A DNA stretch of 64,000 nucleotides from Bacillota bacterium (lineage in GTDB: Bacteria > Bacillota > Sulfobacillia > Sulfobacillales > Sulfobacillaceae): assembly GCA_021820965.1 (NCBI GenBank), contig JAKACZ010000003.1, forward strand, positions 41,297 through 105,296. The letters are read 5' to 3'. The notes under the pieces were generated by a model that made no database searches, was not told where the DNA came from, and was given only the letters and a program-made list of their open reading frames with translations. Position numbers and translations under genes: made by a program. Within the stretch, counting starts at the first letter, position 1; every line of letters begins with the position of its first letter. Shown in pieces: positions 53,051 to 60,451 of the stretch.

Positions 53051-54088
53051 ATGGCCAAGCGGCTTACGCAGATGACCAGCAAATCCGGGTGAGGGTGCAA
53101 GCTTGGTCCAGAGGATCTGGACGCCATCCTGCTTCAGCTGCCCAAGTCGCCGTGGCGCGACAATCGGATTCTTGTCGGGAATGACACGCATGACGATGCT
53201 GGCGTATTTCGCTTAACGCCAGACACCGCCCTGGTCCAAACGGTCGATTTTTTTACACCGGTGGTTGATGATGCACGGCTATTTGGACGTATCGCCGCCA
53301 CCAATTCGCTGTCCGATATCTATGCCATGGGTGGAACTCCTCTCACGGCCCTGAACCTGTTGGCCACCCCTGCAGGCGTCTTGGCGCCGGAAGTAGTGGC
53401 AGACATGCTGGCTGGGGGCCAGGAAGCGATGACGGAGGCCCGGACCTCCATCATTGGCGGTCATTCCATTGACGACGTGGAGCCCAAGATGGGGTATGCC
53501 GTGACCGGAATCGTGCATCCGGACCACGTGTGGCGCAACAACACCGCTAAGCCGGGCGAGCGCGTGTACCTGAGCAAAGCGATAGGCACCGGCGTGATTG
53601 TTAAGGCGATCAAGGATGGGATAGTTGATGCGCACGCCGCCGACGCCGCTCTCGAGATGATGGCGACCTCCAATCGGCAGGCAGAGGAAGCCATCTCTGC
53701 CAGCGGTGATCCGGGTGCTTGCACCGACGTCACCGGGTTCGGGCTATTGGGTCACTTGTGGGAAATGGCTTCGGGGTCGGGCGTCCGCGTCATGCTGTGG
53801 ACCGACGCGGTGCCGCTGTTGCCGGGATCCCTGGCCCTGGCCGAACAGGATCGATTCCCCTCAGGAAGCCGCCGTAACTGGGACTTTGTTTCGGCTCATG
53901 TTAATGGCGGTGAAGGACCGCTTGAGCGCTTGCTGGCCGACGCGGTCACGTCGGGAGGATTGTTGTTTACAGTGGCAGGGGAGCGGGTGCACACACTCGA
54001 AGCAAACTTCCGACGTCTCGGCGTCTCGTTATGGGCTATTGGCGACGTCATCGAGGGTCCGCCTGGCATTGATCTGCGCCAGGGCTAA
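53051..54088 (+). CDS. selD: Selenophosphate synthetase, selenocysteine-containing
   Basis: Reading from ATG at 53051 gives MAKRLTQMTSKSG, TGA (53090-53092), then GCKLGPEDLDAILLQLPK and VGNDTHDDAGVFRLTPDTAL, and the rest of SelD to 54088. The family motif at the N-terminus is SGCGCK or SGUGCK; TGA falls exactly at the Cys/Sec position with Lys17 after it, so it is a Sec codon rather than a stop. Total length is 345 residues, normal for SelD. Other SelD motifs, GGTPLTALN, GGHSIDD, and TDVTGFGLLGHLWEMA, are intact. The enzyme makes selenophosphate from selenide and ATP for Sec-tRNA. An ORF-only call would begin at 53261. Confidence 0.93.
53090..53122 (+). promoter_or_regulatory. In-frame UGA and candidate bacterial SECIS hairpin in selD
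   Basis: UGA at 53090-53092 is followed 13 bases later by a perfect 7-bp stem GTCCAGA (53106-53112), loop GGA (53113-53115), TCTGGAC (53116-53122). Bacterial SECIS elements lie just downstream of the UGA and present a G in the apical loop about 16-25 bases from it to SelB. Position and loop fit. The lower stem was not worked out. Confidence 0.7.
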
Positions 54089-54635
54089 ATCTGACGCGGC
54101 CCGGCTTCTTTACACCATGTATGCGAGAGCTAACCATGGTACACAAAAGCCGACCCTTGGCTCAAAACGGGTCATGGCGGGCAACGCCGTCGCGCTTCGT
54201 TCAGGCCCAATGTAACCGATGCATCCTCCGGTTCACCGCCAAAGGGATTTCAGGTGCAAGGCTCCGGGTTTGGCTGGCCGATACACGGTGCGGCAAAAAA
54301 GTGATGTGAGAACGCCTGGCGGGTATGCGGCTCCGTGTGGCGAAAGAGTGCGGGCTTTCCATTGATGTAACGTCTCAACTTAGTTGGCGCGAGAAATCTC
54401 AAATTACCTGTCGCTGTTTGCGCACCCTAACGGACGAGGTGAGGGGCTACCCATTCTTTAAAACCTCATAGTACGCTGCACCAGTGCAGCCACAGATGTT
54501 TCCTTTGAGATGATACACGGTGACCCATGCCAAGAGGGGCTCCGCTGTCGAGGAAAGGTTCACGTTCGAGGAGATATGCTCCATTGCGGCGCAAAACATC
54601 CATACATTACCACGATTGGCAGATAGAAAAAGAAG
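54089..54635. other. Gene-free stretch after selD
   Basis: About 550 bases in which I see no supported gene. Short frames on the plus strand (54121-54309 and 54520-54606) lack ribosome-binding sites and family resemblance. I looked for a tRNA-Sec here because of selD and did not find one. Confidence 0.35.
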
Positions 54636-55013
54636 TTACCGCACTAGCAGGGTAATAAGAATACCAAAAATGATGGAGAGCGCCGCAGCGATAATCGTCA
54701 GCCAGGTACTGTTGCGGAACTGCAAACGGCTTTTGATGTCAGTCAGTTCCCCACGAATGGCAATAAGTTCCTTGTCGACTTGAGCAAATCGCTTGTCGAC
54801 TTGAGCAAATCGCTTGTCGACTTGAGCAAATTGCTTGTCAACTTGGGCAAATTGCTTGTCGACTTGAGCAAACCGATCATCAAACCGCTCCCGTTGATCG
54901 TTAAATCGCTCGTTCATTTGGGTGCTCAGCAATTGAATTTGATTGCTGATTAGTACCCAGGGCATTTCCACAACGCTCCCCGAAGATGCCGCCTCGGTCT
55001 TTTCGTCGGCCAT
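54636..55013 (-). CDS. Small coiled-coil protein with C-terminal membrane anchor
   Basis: A 125-residue protein; ATG at 55013 follows GGAGGGATG, and the longer frame has no such site. The middle is a coiled coil made of five near-identical heptads, FAQVDKQ/FAQVDKR, encoded by a 21-bp tandem repeat. The N-terminal third (MADEKTEAASSG, QIQLLSTQMNERFNDQRERF) also looks helical. The C-terminus STWLTIIAAALSIIFGILIT is one hydrophobic helix, giving a tail-anchored topology with the coiled coil in the cytoplasm. Similar small coiled-coil/TM proteins occur beside phage or mobile genes. Function unknown. Confidence 0.75.
   Translation of the reverse strand: MADEKTEAASSGSVVEMPWVLISNQIQLLSTQMNERFNDQRERFDDRFAQVDKQFAQVDKQFAQVDKRFAQVDKRFAQVDKELIAIRGELTDIKSRLQFRNSTWLTIIAAALSIIFGILITLLVR
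54771..54875 (-). repeat. Five tandem 21-bp repeats inside a coding region
   Basis: Units at 54771, 54792, 54813, 54834 and 54855, each 21 bases, beginning CTTGTCGACTTGAGCAAATC with a few substitutions (the fourth is the most diverged). Each unit encodes one heptad. The number of units could vary by slippage while keeping the frame. Confidence 0.92.
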
Positions 55014-55629
55014 TGTACATCCCTCCTTCGGGAGCATGTGACCACCTTTAGTATACCACCAGTCTGACTCACCGCCCCAGCATCGTCCCCGTAGTGAACC
55101 CAACAAAAAATCGCCCCGTTGAGAAGGCGATGCACATTTTTGTACCAGATTTGGACGAACCCAAGATACAAAAATCCAGAGGTTCACAGAACCCCTTAAC
55201 CGAAATTATGATAGTATGCCACCGATTAGGTGTCAAAGACTATCTCTCTACCATGCAGGGACTCTATTGGGGCCGAAGCCTGATGACCGACGCATGTTCG
55301 GCGTTCGCCACGGTCTTCTCCCAGCTCACGGCGAAAGACAGCTGGGGCATCAACCGAGGTCTACCCAACGACGGAGCCAATCCCAAATCACCGCGTGCCG
55401 CAGGATGCCTCCAAGAGAGAAGGTGAAGGGCCATGCACCTGACGATCACCGTGTCCGTGTCTTTACCAGCCGCAGCACGGTATCTCGGGTGGCGTTAGTA
55501 CCGATCGAAAGACTGATAGGCCCTCGCCGACCGTCATGGATCACACTCGGGGCGGCTCTTGCTTATGATATACGCCGCTTGACAGGCGTATGCAAATCAG
55601 GAATCGCTCAAGGAAAAGGTCTTCGGCCA
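55014..55629. other. Unassigned stretch
   Basis: About 600 bases without a supported gene. The open frames on the plus strand have no ribosome-binding site. The promoter of the coiled-coil gene should lie near 55040-55090, where GTATACCACCAG on the plus strand reads CTGGTGGTATAC on the minus strand and may include a -10. Confidence 0.3.
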
Positions 55630-56161
55630 CTAAGCAAAAGCGGCGGCGTCTTGGGCCATGAGGTGAACGATATCCGCGAGAGTGACGGTTGAACGAGTCG
55701 CCAGCCAAGCGCTATCATATTCCGATAGATAGGCAATCCAGACGGACGCTCCGGAAAACAATTGTTCTGGTCGCAGCATTGCTCGATTTAGCAACGCCGG
55801 CCAGTCTACGGCGTTCTGTTTGGGATAGATCACTACTAGGAGCGGCGCATCTGTGCAAAGGCCTACGGGTGTGCGGCTGGTCTCGGTATAAGGCCGATAG
55901 CGTCTCCGGCACACGTTAGTTGCCCCGCATCCCCGAAGTTCCGATTGGGATAGCGGTGCCGGCAGCTATGGCAGTCGTGATCCTGCGTGGCCTGATGTCG
56001 CCGCGCAGTTCGTTGGGCTTGTCATCAAACACTGGGTCTGTCAGCCAATTCGCCAGTGCTTGCATCCAGCGGTAGCCGTCCATAAAAGAAGACGGAGGGA
56101 ACCCGGCGGAACTCAGATCAGGCCATTCGAAAAACGTCGGCAGTATGTTGTGATAAAACAT
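55630..56161 (-). pseudogene. Unrecognised gene broken into two frames
   Basis: Two minus-strand frames abut: 56161-55916 (ends with RRITTAIAAGTAIPIGTSG) and 55914-55630 (contains APLLVVIYPKQNAVDWPALL and FSGASVWIAYLSEYDSAWLA). Composition of both looks protein-like, and they are only two bases apart in different frames, so one former gene with a frameshift is likely. I do not recognise the family. Confidence 0.3.
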
Positions 56162-56474
56162 TCAACGCATTATCGAAGCGGTACCCGTGGAACGCCCGCC
56201 CGTGCTCGGTCGCATCGTGCCCTGGCTAACAGCGTGGTAACATTCCACTCTCGGGGCGGGATGGTGCGTGCAATTGCAGCTCCCGCCGCGAGAGTCCCAG
56301 CCTGAGACGCTGTAAAGGTGGCCAAAAAGAGCGTCGGTCTCTCGGTGCTTGTAACCCGCACTAGAAAACGCGACAACCAATTTTAGACAAAATGGCCGAT
56401 TTTTGCGCCAATAGTGTGAGACTTGACACCATTGACATGTTGTTTGGCAACCGACTATAATCAATGAGCGTTGC

Positions 56475-56550
<76 letters not shown>

Positions 56551-56900
56551 AAAAAATTTCTTAATAGATGACGGTCTTGACGTACGGCCGAGCAAATTCG
56601 CGGGCCGTTTTCTTTTAGTGTAAATCCAGCGTAAAACCAGGTCAGGAGCTGAGCCCGTAAAACAAGACAAAAGCCTTTATTGACGTGCCAGCGAATCGGC
56701 CTCGTGGGCGTCGCCATTGTGCGTTTGTGTGCGTCCAAACCATGGTTTCCACGACGAGATCCGTGAGTGCAAGTAACCTGGAGCATCCCTTAAATGCTGC
56801 TGCGGTATTGGTTTTCCCGGTCTGGCAATCTTCGTTTGGTGGGCTCAATGAAGGTAAGCACCCCCTTTTACCTTAAATACTTGTTGGAAAAAACTGCCTT
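56551..56900. other. Gene-free region after tRNA-Ala
   Basis: No supported gene. The frames seen here are short and without ribosome-binding sites. Sequence around 56600 (GCGGGCCGTTTTCTTT) could be a weak terminator for the tRNA. tRNA 3' ends are frequent integration sites; I saw no repeat of the tRNA end in the window. Confidence 0.35.
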
Positions 56901-57004
56901 ATCTCACTGCGACGGAGCCAAAAAACGGTCAACAATCCAAGACTTCTAATACACTCTGACAGCTTTCCGAGAGCCGGCGAGAAGCCTCCGCCTTCAGGCG
57001 CGGG

Positions 57005-57033
57005 GACCGTTCCTCTTGCGGGGACGAACGGTC
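57005..57033 (-). repeat. Dispersed hairpin, copy C, beside an iscB remnant
   Basis: GACCGTTC (57005-57012) and GAACGGTC (57026-57033) form an 8-bp stem around a CTCTTGCGGGGAC loop. On the minus strand it lies just after the iscB remnant and aligns with copy D after the iscB remnant at 60.4 kb. It is probably the 3' end (right end) of the transposon. A further hairpin, GAAGCCTCCGCCTTCAGGC at 56982-57000, adjoins it. Confidence 0.6.
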
Positions 57034-57088
57034 GTCCCTCTCTCTCGGAAGTGAACGACCGCAAGGGGAGGAAAGCGGGCGGCCGTCG

Positions 57089-57262
57089 TTAGACGGCCCG
57101 GGGTTTTTGTTCATAGTGCCATCCTGGCGTTGCCGCTTCAGGCAATGCCGATAGGAAATCCCTTGGGCCACGCACTGTCCGCCCGCCGTCATATCGAAGA
57201 AATCTGAAGAGAGCGGACACCTGTCCTTTCCATACGCCGGCATATTTGCCTTCGCCCCAGGA
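57089..57262 (-). pseudogene. iscB: IscB, C-terminal remnant in several frames
   Basis: On the minus strand GEGKYAGVWKGQVSAL, then in another frame FDMTAGGQCVAQGISYRHCL and KRQRQDG, then in the first frame YEQKPRAV and stop. In order these match the end of IscB proteins (GxxxGRVAVR, FDI/FNI, VQGISYRHCRLLQRADGY). Only about 60 residues survive, with at least two frameshifts. The same segment occurs in the iscB remnant at 60.2-60.35 kb. No omega-RNA or N-terminal part is left here; the rest was deleted. Confidence 0.6.
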
Positions 57263-57516
57263 CCATCTCCGCTTCACCGGATTTATTTCATAATGGGAGA
57301 TGAACATTCTTACTCAAGTCAGTCCCCAATTACGCGGGCGGTTTACAGCCCGACAGTCCCTTGCGCACTCCGACACCGGTCATCGCGGTCGACAAGATCG
57401 TCTGAGGTGCTCGCTAGATGGTGGCGAAAACTTTCGGGGAAACTCGTTCTCATCCGAAATTTGTCAGTAAAAACTTTCCCTCGCTCGGCAGGAATGATAG
57501 GATGGGGAGCGAATAA

Positions 57517-57562
57517 GTGGAGGAAAGTGGGAGTGAGTGGAGCACCGGGGGTGATGTTGGGG
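57517..57562 (+). promoter_or_regulatory. MraZ-binding direct repeats upstream of mraZ
   Basis: GTGGAG, GTGGGA and GTGGAG start at 57517, 57527 and 57537, spaced exactly 10 bp, with another TGGGG at 57558. MraZ is known to bind TGGGN-type repeats with 10-bp spacing in front of its own operon. The repeats run up to the mraZ start, so autoregulation of the dcw cluster is predicted. Confidence 0.75.
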
Positions 57563-57564
57563 TG

Positions 57565-57993
57565 ATGATGGGGGAGTTTTCCCATGCTCTGGATGACAAA
57601 GGGCGGATTATCATCCCGGCGCGCCTCCGAGACGATTTGGATACACACTTTGTCATGACTAAGGGTTTGGATGGCTGCCTGTTCTTATACCCGATGGCGG
57701 AGTGGAGCAAGCTGGAAGAGCGCTTGAAGGCGCTACCGATGACCAATGCCAACGCGCGAGCGTTTCAGCGATTGTTTTTAGCGGGAGCGCAAGACGTGGA
57801 AATGGACCGACAGTCGCGGGTAACGATTCCTCCCAGACTGCGCGAATACGCCGGAGTCGTGAAAGACGTGGTGTTAGTGGGGGTTTCCAACCGCGTCGAA
57901 CTATGGTCGCTGGAAAACTGGCAGGCATATCAAGTCCGGGCGCAAGCGGATTACGAAGACGTGGCGGAAAAAATGGTGGATTTCGGGTTTTAG
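57565..57993 (+). CDS. mraZ: Transcriptional regulator MraZ
   Basis: A 142-residue protein made of two AbrB-like repeats, each with a DxxxR motif: MMGEFSHALDDKGRIIIPAR and VEMDRQSRVTIPPRLREYAG. The start is one of the two tandem ATGs at 57565/57568; the frame continues upstream but only through the operator repeats. MraZ forms rings that bind repeats upstream of the dcw operon. It is the first gene of the cluster, 16 bases before rsmH. Confidence 0.94.
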   Translation: MMGEFSHALDDKGRIIIPARLRDDLDTHFVMTKGLDGCLFLYPMAEWSKLEERLKALPMTNANARAFQRLFLAGAQDVEMDRQSRVTIPPRLREYAGVVKDVVLVGVSNRVELWSLENWQAYQVRAQADYEDVAEKMVDFGF

Positions 57994-58009
57994 CGCTGCA
58001 AGAGATCGG

Positions 58010-58918
58010 GTGAGTAACATGGTCCAATTCGAGCATCAAAGTGTGATGCCAAAAGAGGTGGCCGAACTCTTAGTCACCAACCGCCAGGGAGTTTATGTTG
58101 ATGCGACCCTGGGTGCGGCTGGTCATGCCTTGCGTCTGCTTGAGACCTACCCCGAAATCCGCCTGATCGGCATCGACCAGGATGCCCAGGCCTTAGCGCA
58201 AGCGCGTCAGAATCTCGCATCACACCACAATCGGACAACCCTGGTCAAAGGCAATTTTCGCTACATGACCGAACTTTTAGCCTCGATCGGGGTGCGTCAA
58301 GTCGACGGTGTTCTGTTTGACTTAGGCGTGTCGTCGCCGCAATTGGACCAGCGGGAACGAGGCTTTTCCTACCAGCAGGAAGATGCGCCCTTGGATATGC
58401 GCATGGATGCGGATAATCCCATCACGGCCTTCCGTCTGGTAAACCAAAAGTCCGAGCGCGAAATCGCTGATGCGATACGGCAATGGGGTGAGGAGCGGTG
58501 GGCCTCGAGAATTGCCCAATTTATCGTCAGATCCCGGCAGATTGAGCCTATTCGGACCAGCGGGCAGCTGGTGGACATCATTCGCGCCGCCATTCCTGCA
58601 TCGGCCCGGCGCAGTGGAGGTCACCCTGCCCGGCGCACCTTTCAGGCGCTCCGAATTTGGGTTAATGACGAACTGGGTTCCCTGAGTGACGGGCTGGACC
58701 AGGCCTGGCGGGTGCTGGGCCCAAATTGCCGCATTGCCGCCATTGCCTTCCATTCCCTGGAAGATCGGATCGTCAAGACACGCTTTCGGGATTGGCAGCA
58801 CGAGAATCAAGCGCGACTCATCACCAAGCACCCGTTGACCGCTAGTACTGATGAACTCAAGGAAAATCCACGATCGCGTTCGGCAAAATTGCGCGTAGTG
58901 GAGAAGTTGCCAGGATAG
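58010..58918 (+). CDS. rsmH: 16S rRNA (cytosine-1402-N4)-methyltransferase
   Basis: A 302-residue SAM-dependent methyltransferase (MraW). Motifs visible: EHQSVMPKEVAELL at the start, VDATLGAAGHALRLLE (SAM loop), GVLFDLGVSSPQLDQRERGF, and the C-terminal RTFQALRIWVNDELGSL and FHSLEDRIVKTRFR. It methylates C1402 in the decoding centre with RsmI. GTG at 58010 is the frame start; ATG at 58019 is an alternative. Second gene of dcw. Confidence 0.95.
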   Translation: MSNMVQFEHQSVMPKEVAELLVTNRQGVYVDATLGAAGHALRLLETYPEIRLIGIDQDAQALAQARQNLASHHNRTTLVKGNFRYMTELLASIGVRQVDGVLFDLGVSSPQLDQRERGFSYQQEDAPLDMRMDADNPITAFRLVNQKSEREIADAIRQWGEERWASRIAQFIVRSRQIEPIRTSGQLVDIIRAAIPASARRSGGHPARRTFQALRIWVNDELGSLSDGLDQAWRVLGPNCRIAAIAFHSLEDRIVKTRFRDWQHENQARLITKHPLTASTDELKENPRSRSAKLRVVEKLPG

Positions 58919-59022
58919 CCACTGCCGAACCCCAAGAGGGACGTGTCGGCTTATTGTCGACAAAATTCGGCGAGGTTCCGTCGCAGACGACACATTGCAC
59001 AATATTTCGGGGGGATTTTGGC

Positions 59023-59502
59023 ATGGTGGGCGAAAAGCAGGTCTGGCACACACAAAACGAAGGTAACTTGGCACGCTCCTGGGAACAGCGCCTCAAACCA
59101 CGGGTTGCACCCCGCGAACAGCGGCGCCGCCAGGCGGCCGCCTGGATACGTCCCGCGCTATGGATTGCGTGGCTGTGGGCTGCGGCGCTCGTTCCGTCAA
59201 TCTTGGCCATTCACGTGATGACAATGTCCTATCAGTATGACCAATTGAATCAGCAATATGCCAACCTAACTCGGCAAAACCAAGTGCTTGTGGCGACGGT
59301 CGCGTCGAAAACTTCGGCCTCTGCTTTCGCCAAAGATGCGGCACGCCTCAAAGTTCAACTTGAGGCACCGCGCGTTGACCCGGTCAAAAAAGCCAAGGTG
59401 TCCAGGCGGGTATCGGCACGAGCCGTGTCGCCGGTCGAGCAGGTGACGCTCTGGATCCGTCAACTCAGCCGTAGTTTGACCCAGTCAACCGCCCCGTCTT
59501 GA
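59023..59502 (+). CDS. ftsL: FtsL-like septum protein
   Basis: A 159-residue bitopic protein: basic cytoplasmic N-terminus of about 50 residues (RLKPRVAPREQRRRQAAA), one membrane helix (LWIAWLWAAALVPSILAIHV), then a short coiled coil (YDQLNQQYANLTRQNQVLVA) and a Ser-rich tail. Position between rsmH and the PBP genes and this topology are diagnostic for FtsL, although sequence is poorly conserved. The ATG at 59023 has GGGGGGA upstream. FtsL works with FtsB/DivIC and FtsQ/DivIB to activate septal wall synthesis. Confidence 0.78.
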   Translation: MVGEKQVWHTQNEGNLARSWEQRLKPRVAPREQRRRQAAAWIRPALWIAWLWAAALVPSILAIHVMTMSYQYDQLNQQYANLTRQNQVLVATVASKTSASAFAKDAARLKVQLEAPRVDPVKKAKVSRRVSARAVSPVEQVTLWIRQLSRSLTQSTAPS

Positions 59503-59544
59503 AAGGCGGAGCTCGAGGAAGATCGCCTCTTTATCGGATGAGCA

Positions 59545-59745
59545 GTCTTAGTTCCGCTGGGGCGGCAGACCGGAAATGCTTCTTTTCTGCGACTGGCGGT
59601 CATCCCGGCTCCCTGGTTCTGGGTGAGAAGCAGCTCCGGGTAGTGCGCGCGGTCCCAGAGACGAGGCGAACCGACTGAACATGGGTGCCGAGAGATCCTG
59701 CGCCAGCGGAACGTGACCCGCCTGGTAAGCGATTCGAAAGGAGAG
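59545..59745 (+). ncRNA. Candidate omega-RNA (HEARO-type) upstream of the iscB remnant
   Basis: About 200 bases directly before the iscB start, with no reading frame and many conserved-looking stretches: GGTGAGAAGCAGCTCCGGG near 59622-59640, TAGTGCGCGCGGTCCCAGAG near 59641-59660, GAACATGGGTGCCGAGAG near 59677-59694, and GGAACGTGACCCGCCTGG near 59708-59725. I associate these with the HEARO RNA family, the guide-scaffold RNA that is encoded 5' of iscB. In this arrangement the guide would be copied from the DNA left of the scaffold. The boundaries are estimates; no covariance search was possible. Confidence 0.6.
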
Positions 59746-59753
59746 ACAAAACG

Positions 59754-60345
59754 TTGGCGTTTGTCTTAGATCAGCACCAGAAACCCCTGATGCCGCGCCG
59801 CGAGAAACAGCCTCGGAAATTGTTGCAACAGGGCCGAGCCATTGGAACCGAAAGAAAAACCGTCGCATCGTGGTTGAGTTTGGGGTTCCGGGGATTCAAG
59901 TTAAAGCTTAAAAACCCTGGGGCGACGCGGCGATGACGACTCTCGGTCCCCCAGGGGGATGAATGTCGTGCGGCGGCGACGAGGCCAAGCCCTAGTGACG
60001 GGCTTGCCGAGCGAAGGCGGTCAGGCGGACGGACCACGATGCAGCGGATCCTCGCGGCTTCTCCCGGGGGCACTATTGCCAGGCCCTCAGCGTGTGCACA
60101 AGCACGCTGCCGTCCGTCGCGCATCGTCCGGTGTAGGTGGAGATGTGGCGAGCCAAAGTCCAGGGCCATCGGCAACGATGCTCGACCAGGGCGTACGGCC
60201 ATTCGCCATCGAACCCGATCCGAGCGGCACTTTAGGTGGTCGGGGCCAATAGCCGTTTTGACATCACTGCCGATGGGGAGCGTGTGGCACAGGGTATTCC
60301 AAACACACATTGTCGCGTCCTGCAGCGGGGGATGGCTGGCAGCGA
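59754..60345 (+). pseudogene. iscB: IscB (OMEGA RNA-guided nuclease), decayed
   Basis: TTG at 59754 behind AAAGGAGAG reads AFVLDQHQKPLMP and KLLQQGRAIG, the RRXRR/RuvC-I start of IscB (VLDxxxxPLMPxxxxRARxLLxxGRA). The frame then degenerates. At 60150-60240 KVQGHRQRCSTRAYGHSPSN matches the segment before the C-terminus, and SRFDITADGERVAQGIPNTH with CRVLQRG matches the C-terminal end. The HNH domain and most of RuvC are deleted: about 590 bases remain of roughly 1.3 kb. It lies between ftsL and the first PBP gene of the dcw cluster, in the same direction. Confidence 0.72.
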
Positions 60346-60385
60346 AAACGGCGCATCAGTGCTTAAGAAAGGAGGACGCGGTGCT

Positions 60386-60410
60386 CGTCCCCTTACGGGG
60401 ACGAACGGTC
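60386..60410 (+). repeat. Dispersed hairpin, copy D, at the right end of the iscB remnant
   Basis: CGTCCCC TTAC GGGGACG (60386-60403) followed by AACGGTC, then a second small stem CTCGG/CCGAG (60411-60428). It sits about 40 bases after the iscB C-terminal segment and about 40 bases before the PBP start codon. It is likely the right-end hairpin recognised by an IS605-type TnpA transposase supplied in trans. Confidence 0.6.
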
Positions 60411-60451
60411 CTCGGCCTACACACCGAGGTTTTGGCACAGCGGAAATTTAG

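Noticed and set aside
53090-53092. TGA in selD as a nonsense mutation
   Set aside because: It lies exactly at the Sec/Cys position of the family, the frame is perfect on both sides and a hairpin follows, so recoding is more likely than a pseudogene.
54771-54875. Regular 21-bp repeats that could suggest a CRISPR array
   Set aside because: There are no spacers, the units are directly adjacent, and they encode heptads of a coiled coil in an intact gene.
54089-56470. tRNA-Sec gene near selD
   Set aside because: I looked for a long tRNA with a TCA anticodon and found none; the only tRNA is Ala(CGC) at 56475.
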